Shown here piece by piece: positions 1 to 10,523 of a DNA stretch of 64,000 nt (position 1 is its first letter; each line of letters starts with the position of its first letter). Both the position numbers and the translations under genes were made by a program. This stretch comes from Theocolax elegans (Eukaryota; Arthropoda; Insecta; Hymenoptera; Cerocephalidae): the NCBI GenBank assembly GCA_026168455.1, contig CM047430.1, positions 6,099,448 to 6,163,447 on the forward strand. Direction: 5' to 3'. The notes under the pieces are model-generated. The model saw only the letters and a list, made by a program, of their open reading frames with translations. It had not been told where the DNA came from and searched no databases.

Positions 1-1432
1 TCGCACACATATAAAGCACGAAATTCTAAGCAACTTTTCTATCTGACAAATTTCGATTTGAAGCTTATTTATTAAGAGCGCCCGAAGAGGGGAATGCGAG
101 ATCGAAAACGAAAACAAACTCGCATATTGGTCGATTCGTTTGTTATTGAACACGTAAATATGTGACAAATTAAAGAGAATCGGGAGATTGAAAAATGGCC
201 GATAAGGAAATGTCAAGCCTTAAAATAATTTTATTATTTAATTATTTAATTACAATACGTATTTTAAATAATTTATTATTAAATAAATTAATACCAAGGA
301 TATCTCAGGAACCACTTTATCGAATAAGCTGATATTTTAATAGTAATAGCGAACATGATTTTAATGCTTTTAAATCAAACAGAATTGTAATAAAAGTCAA
401 ATTGTTCATTAAAAAATTAATAATTTAGCTGTTTATTACACAATTTTTTAATTTGTTTGAATAATTTGACAACTATAATTTATTTACAATATTAACACAG
501 TCTATTTAATTCAACTGGATTAAAAATATTTAAAAGTTATTGTTGAAATGGTTCCTGAGATATACTGTCCATTATGGAAAAAAATCAGGGTACGGAGTCT
601 TCTCATAATTAATTAAAATAGTTTCCTCTAGTAAAAATCTGACCATAAACGTTTTTAAGCCGGAAAATGGCCAACTATCATAAAATACCCAAAAAATGCC
701 CAATTAATGGCAAATTCAGAGTTTCATTTAACCTTAAATATAAAATTTGTACTAGTGTTATGTTACATATAAATTGGCCAACAAATTTTAAATAAAAGTT
801 AATAATAATTTAACTTGTTTAAAAAATTAAAAATTTAAATATTTTCAATTGTAATGAAAAAATGTTTACTTAATAATATTGTATTGTTTTTTCAATTTTA
901 ACCCAGGCCATTTTGTAAACTAAAAATATAATTCAGAATCTGCAAGAAATTTTAATTAATATTAATTTGCATCTGAGTTTGTAAGTTGTAACAACAGTTT
1001 TTTTCCTTTTTTCCCATTTTTCACCATTTTGGATGTTAAATAGCTTTAAATACCTCAAAATAGATCAACTTTTTGTATTACATAATAAATGGGAAAAAGT
1101 TTTCAAATGCTCAATATAATTGTTTACCATTTTTACAAATATTTATTTTACAATAATAAGATTGGCTATCAAGATTTATTTTGTTGGTTTTGATTTTGGT
1201 CTGTACGACAGCATCAATATGCCTTTAATTAATACAAGTTATTCTTTAAAACAATAGCTTTTCAACAAAATTTATTGTAAAAATGAAAAAATTGAAAATA
1301 GACAGTTTCAGCACTCGAACACCCGTTTCATAGAACCAACAGGTTTATTCAACAATTATTATTGCCCTGGATAAACTTTGTATCACCTAATTAATTGAAT
1401 TATACAATATTTATTAGTTTCATCAATAAAAT
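1..1432. repeat. dispersed repeat, copy A (cut by window start)
   Basis: This stretch aligns with 56029-57251. Both share the opening TCGCACACATATAAA, the block ending GGCCGATAAGGAAATGTCAA, and a tail at about 1320-1430 (GAACCAACAGGTTTATTCAA). Copy A has about 300 bases at 310-625 that copy B lacks. The first 28 bases of the unit, including the CAGGGTGTTCTG-type end seen in copy B, lie left of the window. No coding frame is visible, so it is probably a non-autonomous DNA element or the remnant of one. Class unknown. Confidence 0.75.
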
Positions 1433-2208
1433 TTTTTCTTACTTCCTCTTAGTTCCTGAACTTAATTCAGGATATCTCAGGAACCACGTCATCAAATAGG
1501 TTGAAATTTTAAACGTATCTTTTAAACATAATTTTATTACACTTAAAGAAAACAGACTACCCCTGGTAGAAATTTGAGCATACGTTGTCCATAATGTCTG
1601 TCAATTTTATGGTCAGTAGTCAGAAAATAGAGTAGTTTCTGGTGAAAAACCCCGCTTACACCCGACGGAATTTCACCATGAGTTTACCGTACGCGTATAA
1701 TGAATGATTTTGAGGTTAGACATATAATCATATATGAATATAAATAATAAATGAATATAAATAAGTTATACTTAGTTTTGTCTGATTAATTGTTCAACTA
1801 AATAAGAAAAAATGTTATTCTTTTTAAAAATAGCGTTTCACATTTATTTTACAATGAAAGATTACAAAAAAGTCATTAAAGTTAAAATTTAAATACTATA
1901 ATAATTAGTTGTCCAGCATATTTTACATTTATTTCCAAATACATTGTTTGTAACTAAATAAACAAAATATGAAGGTATTTCGGTATATATGAAACGTATA
2001 TGGATGTAGTAATTAAATCTTAAATTGACCTAAAGCACTTTTTTCAATTAAAAAAACAACTTTGACAAATAAATTTTTATTAATATTTACAGTTTGTTAA
2101 AAAAAATAGATGAAATAAATCATTTTGTTTAGATAATTTTTCAACGAAAAATTGTAGAAATAAAGTGTCACAATTGAAGAAAATTTTTTTTCAGAAATCG
2201 TGTTCTTC
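1433..2208. other. AT-rich stretch without gene
   Basis: No credible coding frame. The motif at 297-382 (starting AGGATATCTCAGGAACCAC) recurs in diverged form at 1468-1560, so part of this stretch is related to the internal extra segment of repeat copy A. The rest is plain AT-rich DNA. Confidence 0.5.
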
Positions 2209-3222
2209 CCACACAGCACGAAATATTGTTGTAATATTTCTGAAATATTTCTTGTAAGGTTTTGAAATATTTCTTGTAAGGTTTTGAAATATTTCTTGTA
2301 AGGTTTTGAAATATTTTAAAAATATTCGTATGTCCGCGACAAAAAATCTGTCATAATATTTCACGTAATCATATAGAAATGATTCAAAGAAATATTTATG
2401 TAATGTTTTTTAAAATATTACAAGAAATATTTTTGTCATATTTCTGTAATATTATTTGTAATGACGAATAAATTTATTGAATTATTTATTAAACATTTAT
2501 GAAACGTTTCTTAAAATATTTCAAAGACATATTTGTCAAATGTTTCCAAAATTATTACAAGAAATGTTTCTAAAATATTTCTGTAATATTCTTTGCGATG
2601 ACAAATAATTTCTCAGAATTATATATGAAATATTTTAGAAACATTAATTCGCAACAGTCATGCGAAAATTAATATTTTTTGTATCAATATCGGTTATAAC
2701 ACGGTATTTTCCCTATAAGAAAATGTTCCCGTTCTCCCGTGTATAATAATTTTAAATACTTACGGCACTTCTTTTTTCGATCCCAGAGGCAATTCCGGGT
2801 TACGACTTACACCTACCTCGGGAATAGGATAGGTGCTGGACAATAAATAAATACAATCCGATTCAACAAAACTCTATTTTTAATTAATAAAATCTCGGTT
2901 ATTTACAAACAATATAGATATATATATTTAATCTCACGCGCTTATTACATCAACACACACGGACGCAATAGTTTAAAACGTACGCGATCACTCATACAAC
3001 ACACCTGCAGCTTCTCTCTATATCTCCTCTCTCTGTCACTCTTATACCCTACTCTATACTCTGTTTCTCTCACACACTCTCCGCGCTCGAATATACGACG
3101 GAGATGTAAAGCCGCGCGCACCACCGCGCAGCTCAAAACAATCTCGTCGTATATGTCTCTACACTCGCGTATTTATCTCTCTCTCTCTCACTCTCGTATC
3201 GGCACTGCACTTCCCGTCACGA

Positions 3223-3284
<62 letters not shown>

Positions 3285-4913
3285 CACACACGCATACACT
3301 CTATTACCGTCTTTATTTAATCGGGATCCGCGCCTAATTTGCGATCGAGCAACCGATAATAAACTATTTTCCTTACCCTGGTTGTGGACGATCTCGCGGG
3401 CCGGTGTCGACCGCTTGCTCGCGCTTCTCGTCGCGCTATCTCTCTCTCTCTCTCTCTCTCTCACTGTTGCTCTCGCTTCACTCTCGCCCTGTGGTCGCTG
3501 CTCCTGGAAGTGCGCCCTCGTCTCAACCCCAAAACGATGCGTGTCACTCCTGAAGGAGGTCTCCTCAGCTCCTCGGGGCGGTTGTCGGCTGTCCACACAC
3601 ACACGAGTCGGCTCTGCACATCCGCGCGCGATCGCTCTCCGCTAGGTACTGACTCGGCGGCGTAACCGATTTCGCCGCCTTCCCGATCATCTCGATATCG
3701 AGCCTTTCAATTGGTCCTTTGTTTCAGTAAGGGACAATAGAAAAGGCTCCTATTTTTTGGCACTCTACGTCACTACCTCTCCCATGAGCTGGACCGCTGC
3801 TTGCCCCTTTTTTTTATACACTTCGGGGACTTGTATTTCAACAAGTTTTCCCCGAATTGTAAACGGGCAAACAGGCATCGAGAAACTTCTCAAAATAATA
3901 CCTCGCGACAATTTACATTGTCGCACGGTGCGTTCAAAAGTCCCTTTGCGCATGACGGTTCGTTCCGCGTTCCGATTTCTTGGCATACTGTCTGGTATAT
4001 AGACTTACCGACTTTTAAACATGGTTAGACAAGAACAAACATTTTATTTATAAATAAATTAATTATTCGAACTACTAGAACTTACGATTAAAGTTAAGTA
4101 ATGTAAATTAAAAATTTTTACATCAATTCACTAAATAATTTGATAAAATATTGTTATCATAATTTTTATATAATTTTAAAAATATTACAGAATATTTCTG
4201 AATAATGTTTAACCAAACATTTCTATAGTATTTTCTAAATGTTTCATGAAATAATTTGACATTGCATATTCCAAAATATTGTTAGCAATATAACATAAAT
4301 TTTTTTTTAAATATTATAGAAAATATTACATGTAACATTATTGAATTATTTAAGGAAAGTATGAGTAATAATATCGAAATGTTTAAAAAACATTTTTGTA
4401 ATATATTTGAAAATATTGTTAGCAATATAACAGAAATATTTTTTTAAAATTACAAAAAATATTTCTTGTAACATTTTTGAATTATTTAAGGAAAGTATGA
4501 GTAATAATTTGGAAATGGTTAAAAGACATGTTTGTAATATAATAGAAAAAATGGTTACCATTGTAACAGAAATATTTTTTTAATATTATAGAAAATATTA
4601 CATGTAATATTTTTGTAATATTTAAGGAAACATCTGTAGAATATTTTTTAAATGATTCATGAAATATTTTTGTGATATTTTTTTATAAATTTCCGAAATG
4701 TTTCTAATACGTTTTTTAAAATATTACAAAATATTTCCTTGCAATATTCCAAAAAATATTTCTGTAATATTTCTGAAATATTATCCAAAATATTACAGTG
4801 TATTTTTTTGTAATTTTTTCGTAAGATTAAAAAAATATTTCTAAAATATTTTATGAAATGTTTAGCTGAAATATTTCTACAAATATTTGCTTGAAATATT
4901 TCATGCTGTGTGG
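2209..4913. mobile_element. fold-back/MITE-like element with CCACACAGCA inverted ends
   Basis: The left end CCACACAGCACGAAATATT (2209-2227) is the near-perfect reverse complement of the right end at 4895-4913. Both arms (2228-2680 and about 4140-4894) are low-complexity arrays of GAAATATTTC-like palindromic words spaced 20-40 bases apart, with three near-identical AATATTTCTTGTAAGGTTTTG units at about 2245-2310. No transposase is seen. A different DNA of about 1.4 kb interrupts the arms near 2690-4030. The short frames in the right arm on the minus strand are by-products of the repeat. Confidence 0.6.
2695..3700 (-). repeat. LTR-like fragment inside the fold-back element
   Basis: The left edge TATAACACGGTATTTTCCC resembles the edge of the minus-strand gypsy LTR at 20341 (TGTAACGTGGTATTTCGTCCC). 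The segment also has the LTR-type mix of GC-rich patches, CT tracts (3179-3244, 3438-3463) and an AT run (3245-3281). The opposite edge is not clear; a hairpin GGCGGCG...CGCCGCC at 3655-3680 may mark it. A solo LTR of a related gypsy family is the simplest reading but is unproved. Nothing in 3700-4130 is recognised. Confidence 0.35.
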
Positions 4914-5310
4914 ATTGCGTACAAATACCAGAATAAATCATTTGAGCTTTATTCCCTAAAAATGAAATTGTTGCATGCAAACAACAGTAAAAGTCATTTA
5001 AGCTTCATCGATGAATAGCATATAAGTAGTAATGAACTAATATTTATGCATACGAACACTAATATAAGAGATTTGAGCTTCATCGCTGAATAGCTGCATA
5101 TGGTAATGAACTGATATTTTTGCATACGAACTCTAATATAAGAGATTTGAGGATTCTCAAACGAGGTGTTTGACGTTGTTAACGGCATTGCACGGGAATC
5201 AAAGGGATTCCCGGCCGCATCGTGGGACTTCACACTTAAGGTTGGTAAGTTTGGACAGATTGGGCCTAACCGTGGGCCTTACATATCCCCGGTACCCACC
5301 CCGTTACAAC

Positions 5311-5328
5311 TGGCGCCCAACGTGGGGC
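5311..5328 (+). promoter_or_regulatory. primer-binding site, tRNA-Lys type
   Basis: TGGCGCCCAACGTGGGGC is, from known retroelement biology, the complement of the 3' end of tRNA-Lys(1,2) and a standard minus-strand primer site. It follows CCGTTACA plus two bases, as expected just inside a 5' LTR ending in CA. Its occurrence a few bases before integrase coding sequence is abnormal. Confidence 0.75.
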
Positions 5329-6150
5329 GACAAGCTGCCAGAGTTATTCTTTGCTCTAAACACAGCGGTGCAAAGTTCTACTGGATGGAGCCCGGCTATG
5401 CTGAACTATGGTCGCCAACCCGAGGCGCCTAGTACAGCTCGTCGAGAGCAAGACCGGCTTGCCCAGCTACAGTTTGAGTTCCGTAGACTGCAGGATTGGA
5501 ACGACAAAATCAAACAGTTGACAAGACGGCACGAGAATGTAAATCGTCAGTCGGCTGCCAGTAAGGCCCGGCAAGCCGAAATCTTCAACACACGACGAAG
5601 GCCAGCGGAATTCGAGGTAGGAGATCTGGTGTGGAAACGCAACCGGATCCTCTCGTCCAGCGCACAAGGTATCTCGGCTAAGCTTGCTCCGAAATACATA
5701 GGGCCATATCTCATCATCAGTAGGAAAGGTATGAATACCTACGTCATACAAGATGATCAAGGGGACCAAGAGGTATCTCATTTAGAGCATCTGAAGAGAT
5801 ACGTCCCCGAAGATGATGCTGAACCAAACGATGAAGAGCAACCTACGAGATCTCAACCGTCGAGGGATCAACAGGTGAAGTGCGACCCACCTGTAGCGAG
5901 CGAAGCCTCCCCTGCGAGGGAGTATAATGCGAACGAGTCACCTAGCGAAGGGACTCAGTGTAAACCGTGTAAGACGTCGCGTACGTCCTTAGATAGGGCC
6001 TCCGCTACCAAACGACCACGTGGTCGTCCCCGGAAAGCGAATGCGACCGTGCGACGTCGATCCCCAGTAACACGGCAGTTAGATGCGCAGCCAGAAACTG
6101 TTCCGCTTAGACGAGGACGAGGGCGTCCTCGTGGATCGAAATCCAAATAA
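5329..6150 (+). pseudogene. Ty3/gypsy integrase C-terminal region with two AT-hooks
   Basis: The frame is open from upstream of the PBS to TAA at 6148-6150. It resembles integrase only from about 5331: the end of the core (LNTAVQSSTGWSPAMLNYG), a charged linker, then the GPY/F-type C-terminal domain (FEVGDLVWKRN, SAKLAPKYIGPYLI, LKRYVPED). The DDE catalytic residues and the HHCC zinc motif are missing. The last 60 residues are basic and hold two AT-hook cores, RPRGRPRKA and RGRGRPRGS, a type of minor-groove DNA binder for AT-rich DNA. The start at 5170 is a by-product of the LTR/PBS fusion. Family assignment is firm; function is lost without the core. Confidence 0.8.
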
Positions 6151-6198
6151 AGAACAGTATCGTTTGAAACGATGGGCCATAACCTGAGATCGTGATTT

Positions 6199-7206
6199 TT
6201 GTTGCAGATGATCATCGAGATTGAGCAGGAAGCCCTGGAGTTCCTCCTAGCCAGGATGATAGACACACTGGCCAGCCACGGCGAGATGCAGACGGCGGAC
6301 GTCCTGTCTGCAGTAGTTGCTGCCGTAGATCATCGGCAGCAACAGCTCCAGGAGGAGCATCGCCGTGGCCAGGAGGATATCGCCGCCGTCGTCCTAGAAG
6401 AGGTCCTGGAGGATGGTCAGGGCCAGGACGCGGCCTACGTAGCGATCCCTGCGGACCGCTTGAGACAAGCAAAAGGGACGATACCCCTGCCCTCTCCGCC
6501 GAAGACAGCATCTGCGACAGAAGAGCGGATGGAGAAGGAGGGCAATCCGGTATCGGATCGTCCGCAGGGGAAGACTGAGCCGGAATTAGCCAACACCAGA
6601 CCCCAGCTCCGTCGTCCCCACTCCAACGGGTCCCAACCCGCAACCTCTGCGGCGACAGAGGAGGCGCGATCCAGGACACAAGAAGAGGAGTGGCAGGAGA
6701 CGGAGGCTGCCCTCAGGCACATGAAAGCCCTGAGGGTTCAGCTACGGGCAGCCGAACAAGAGGCCTTGGCAAAGTTCGATGCTTTTGCCGAGGCTCATCC
6801 GACGGCTCTCATCACCAAGGGTGTCTAGGGTGAGCGCGTTCAGGACCTCAAAAAGAAGCGCGAGGTCATGGCAACGTTCCGTGCTCAGCAGCGCGAGGCC
6901 AAAGAAAAGGCGGCGGCAGAAGAGAGGAAGCGCGAGGAGGAGCGCCAGCAGCGGCTGAGGGCTGAGGCAGCCTATAGGCAGGCTGCTGAAGAGCACCGGC
7001 GTCTCCAGCAGAAAGCGGATGACGCTAAAAGAAGAGCCACTGAGCTGGAGGCGCGGCTGCAGTGTCAGTCCTCCACGAGCGGAAAGAGCGGTTATAAGGC
7101 ACCGAAGTGTCCGCTCTGCCGCTGCAAAGGGGTCGTTGACCCGAAGAAATGCCCTCGCTTCAAGGCGCACGCCGAAATCAAGGCGGGGCGCAGGAGGCAG
7201 GGCTGA
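6199..7206 (+). pseudogene. coiled-coil/Cys-cluster ORF downstream of integrase, one stop codon
   Basis: A single frame runs from the ATG at 6199 (an in-frame ATG follows at 6208) to TGA at 7204-7206, interrupted only by TAG at 6826-6828. Predicted product about 335 residues: N-terminal hydrophobic/acidic helix (QEALEFLLARMIDTLASH), Gln/Glu-rich helix, Pro/Ser-rich linker, a long charged heptad-like helix (roughly residues 215-290, rich in EEERQQRLRAEAA), then a basic tail with CPLCRCKGVVDPKKCPRF. The Cys spacing suggests a small metal-binding knuckle. It sits 48 bases after integrase, where some gypsy elements carry env, but there is no signal peptide or membrane helix. GC content is far above the flanks. 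I do not recognise the family; a nucleic-acid-binding accessory protein is inference. Confidence 0.6.
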
Positions 7207-7361
7207 GAGCCATAAGGAGACAACGATCCAACCCTCCAAATGTAGATACTTTTGTTTTTTTTATTAAAGTTTTATAATAAAAATAAGGTGTACCTCCTGA
7301 TTATTTATCCTCTTTCCTGTTCCTCACGGTACAGAGTCCACATACAGAGTAAGCGGAATCT

Positions 7362-8275
7362 GGAAAGGGGGTATAACGATAAGCGAGTTACCGATCAGGT
7401 GACTAACCAAAAAGAGTATCGAGATTGATGCGCGCACAAGGAACGCGCATGAGAATCGTGCGCAAGGGGGTAAGGAGAGAGAGTTCGCGCGCGATCGGCA
7501 ACAACAAGGTGTTGACAACTGCCGAATAATATACTTTAAGACGGTAAAAAGTGATTAAAGACTAGTGCGTTTCGTGTGTGTGTGTGAGGCTTTTCTCCCC
7601 ACCAACCTCCACGTCGGCGTGCGGAGCAACGCGGCCCCGAGAAAGGCAGAAAGAAGGAAGCCAAGAGTCGGCCGCTTTCCCGACCGTTGGAGTGAGAGAG
7701 AGAGATAAGCACGAGGACGAGCCATCTCTCCTTTACCCAGTCGTTTCCCGCCGAGGCGCGATATATCGACAAGCGGTAAGTAGAGCACCACATTTAGACC
7801 CGCGTGTCTACTAAATATTTCGCGTCCCGATTTACCTGGTACGGTATAGGTGAGGAAGCGTTCCTCCTTTCCCCCCTCTCGTGACAATACCCGCACGGAT
7901 AGACAGGTCGTTGGTTCGCGGGAACCACTTCACGAGAAAAGGCGCGCGTGACGTAGGAAGCTTCTACGTCAAAGCTCTCTACGTCAGAGATACATACGTC
8001 ACACGGTGTGACGTATGCCATCAGGTTAAGCAGCCGATCATATCCGGATCGGTTGCTCGTAATCGACAGTTAAACAGATTTTAACTAACTTGTTTCGCGC
8101 TGACCTCGGGGGTAATCATCGGTACGACTCCCCGTCAATTGTTTAAGTTAATTTATAGTTAATTTGTTAATATTTAATTGTTTATTTAATAAATTGATTC
8201 GGCGAGACAATCTTTCTCGCCGATTAACAGTAATATCGATTGTTGATAGTGTTTTACCGGTTACCGTCCTATCCT
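7362..8275 (+). repeat. polypurine tract and probable 3' LTR
   Basis: GGAAAGGGGG at 7362-7371 is a good polypurine tract for plus-strand priming. The 0.9 kb after it has no coding frame and shows LTR-like features: GC-rich first half with GT and GA tracts, then an AT-rich 3' part with AATAAA-type words at 8180-8200. The right boundary is put before the AAAT microsatellite. The segment does not start with a clean TG, and no matching 5' LTR is seen. Confidence 0.4.
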
Positions 8276-8277
8276 AC

Positions 8278-8280
8278 GAA

Positions 8281-8315
<35 letters not shown>

Positions 8316-8340
8316 ACAAATATATAAATATATAAAAAAA

Positions 8341-8411
<71 letters not shown>

Positions 8412-8413
8412 AT
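8278..8413. repeat. (TAAA)n microsatellite
   Basis: About 33 tandem TAAA units with a short interruption at 8317-8338. The long frames read through it on the minus strand (FIYL repeats) are not genes. Confidence 0.95.
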
Positions 8414-8650
8414 GATTCGTATAAGCCACTATAATAGTATAATAATTTGAAATATAGAAGGCCAAGATAGAAATGTAAATTGAGGTAAAAAGAAGAATAT
8501 TTTCTTTTTGAAAAGGAACGTTTCAAATATATTGTTCAATAAAATCAAAATATTCTAATCATTTTTCGTCAAAATTTCAATACCCACTAATAATTCGGTG
8601 CAATTTTTTGTAGACTTAAAAAAGTAAATAATAATAAATAATAAATTAAT

Positions 8651-8873
8651 AGAGGTCTGCGATGGCTCGGTCGGTAGGGCGTCGGGCTCGTAATCTGGAG
8701 GTCCCAGGTTCGATTCCCGGCCCCGGCCGATTGATACAAGCACCACTGGCGAATGTATTTTCGACAAGTGCTTTCTTCACCAAAACATCTTATGACCTCC
8801 GTCGCTGATTAGCACCGGTTTGGGAGCATAAAAAGAGCGATGTTAAAATAATAAAAAAAAAAAAAAAAAAAAA
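8651..8873 (+). mobile_element. tRNA-derived SINE
   Basis: The head resembles a tRNA gene: A box TGGCTCGGTCGG at 8663-8674, an anticodon-like loop reading CTCGTAA (anticodon CGT), and an exact B box GGTTCGATTCC at 8707-8717. These boxes make an internal RNA polymerase III promoter. A non-tRNA body of about 130 bases follows and ends in a 21-base poly(A) at 8853-8873. There is no LINE-like 3' tail in common with the non-LTR element at 38890. Flanks are so AT-rich that a target-site duplication cannot be called. The anticodon arm looks most like a tRNA-Met/Thr ancestor. Confidence 0.85.
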
Positions 8874-10074
8874 TTAATTAATAAATTACTAATAATAAAC
8901 AATAAATAATAAATTAATAAATTACTAAAAATAAATAACTTAATAATAATTAAATTAATAATTGTTAAATTGTTAATAAGTTCATAATAAATTAATAAAT
9001 TACTTACAATAATATTGAGAGAAATTTTATAATGATAAATACATTTTTTATTTTCCTTTTTTTCTTCTTATTATATATTATCCGAGGAACATTATTCTTC
9101 CCTTTGTAAAAGGTATATAATGTGCTCCAACAATTAAATACAAACAATTAAATAAGTCGGACACGAGAGTGAAAGGAAGAAACTAGGGAGAATATAGCAA
9201 TAAGCAGCGAGCGCACGCGCGAAACATCGAAAAGGTCAGGCACACACAGCTGCGGTGCGCATTAATTTGCTGATTCTCGCACACGCGGACGCGTGCGGAG
9301 AGCCGAAAATCTTGGCTTTCTCAGTATTGGCTACGGCGTCGTGCCGCGAGCGTCGACAACACGTTAAATTAAAAAAATAAAAAAAATTTTTCATACACTT
9401 TTTTACGCGAGGTACATGGGGACGTTTCAATTTAGCACGTGGGTTTGCGACCACGAGGTGTGACTCACCGATCTTTGATTTACTTTTAGTATATATCTTT
9501 TTAAGCATGATGTCAAATTATTATTCATTTGTTAATTTGTCGCTACCGCAAGGCAACTGCTATTGCGTTTTACAATGTTTGATAGCCAAATGTAGGATTT
9601 TAATTTTGCGTATATACAAACTGATAGAAAGGAATATTTGTGACCAACGAATATCTAAATTTGTAGTAAAAATTTGTTTTATTGAATATGCTCAATTACA
9701 AATCAATTATAAAAAACACTCAATTACAATCGAGAAGTAGTCTTGACAATTATAAAAATTATTATGTTTTACAGTAAAATTTATTACATGTTTTGGGAAA
9801 TTTAACTGATATGTAGTTCATTTTCGTATAAAAGATAATAATTTTTATAATAATTCTCAAGTCTGTATATCAATTACCATTATTTTACTCTTCATTGAGG
9901 ATTCTTTCTACTCGTGGATTTAATACTACATAAACTTCATAATTATTTTAATATTAAGACTTTATGAAATTATTCATATTTTTAGGTACCAAGAAGAAAT
10001 TAATAAAAATTAAATAATTGTTGTTTTCAATGTATAAATTTATTTATAATATTATTTTTTATTTTTTTGTTTTA
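8874..10074. other. intergenic, nothing recognised
   Basis: AT-rich simple sequence near 8874-9060, then a more mixed block (9150-9480). No coding frame with recognisable motifs. The short frames at 9236-9508 (minus) and 9507-9740 (plus) match nothing I know. Confidence 0.4.
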
Positions 10075-10490
10075 TCAATGGATAAACAAGTGCAAATCCA
10101 TATTAAAGGTGACGGTAATTGTTCATTCCGCAGTTTTGCACAATTTTTATATAATGACCAAGAGAAACATAGACGTATACGTTTGAAATTAGATAATGAA
10201 GTTTTAAAGAATTGGTCTTTTTTGGATTATTTATTCTCGGAGATGAATGAATAAAAAAAGATAATTAGAAACAAACAATGTCAAAGATGGAACATTTGGT
10301 GGGCATGTAGAAATTCAAGCGTTTCTTTCATTATATAATAAAAATATTGTTATTTATCAAAATAATTTCTCTCCGTTATCGTATGGTCAAAATGACAATA
10401 GAAATAAGTTAATATTTTTCTTATCTGGTACCATAGATAGTGGTCATTATGACATTTTGGAATGTAATATACTTAAAGGTGCTGATAGAG
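10075..10490 (+). pseudogene. OTU cysteine-protease domain of a Helitron-type element, broken
   Basis: From the ATG at 10078 the frame holds the OTU active-site block IKGDGNCSFRSFAQFLY, with Asp, Cys and neighbouring residues as in OTU deubiquitinases. The frame breaks at 10252, and the matching His block (SGTIDSGHYDILECN) is found further on in another frame at about 10420-10460. At least one frameshift and stops separate them. OTU domains are known in Helentron-type Helitrons, and the helicase follows directly, which supports that source. No Rep (HUH) domain is found upstream. Confidence 0.7.
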
Positions 10491-10523
10491 CATACATGGG
10501 TTTACAAAAAAAAAACTGAAATA

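Larger units (their letters stand above)
5166..8275 (+). mobile_element. internally deleted Ty3/gypsy element (tRNA-Lys primed)
   Basis: In order: possible LTR 3' end, an 18-base primer-binding site, the integrase C-terminal region, a separate coiled-coil ORF, a polypurine tract and an LTR-like stretch with a T/A-rich 3' part. All of gag, protease, RT, RNase H and the integrase catalytic core are absent. The PBS joins integrase coding directly, so this is a deletion derivative that would depend on proteins from elsewhere. The sequence before the PBS does not visibly match 7372-8275, so it is also possible that two different elements abut here. Confidence 0.55.

Noticed and set aside
3282..3665. 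Overlapping frames of 87-106 codons on both strands
   Set aside because: Ser/Leu and Arg/Glu runs come from a CT microsatellite in LTR-like DNA; no domain.
8269..8526. Membrane-protein-like frame on minus strand (FIYL repeats)
   Set aside because: Translation of the TAAA microsatellite.
8651..8730. Functional tRNA gene
   Set aside because: A and B boxes are good, but the acceptor arm does not pair and a non-tRNA body with poly(A) follows, so a SINE.
8555..8767. 70-codon frame with GRESNLGPPDYEPDALPTEPS-type sequence
   Set aside because: Reverse translation of the tRNA-derived SINE head, a frequent false protein in insect annotation.
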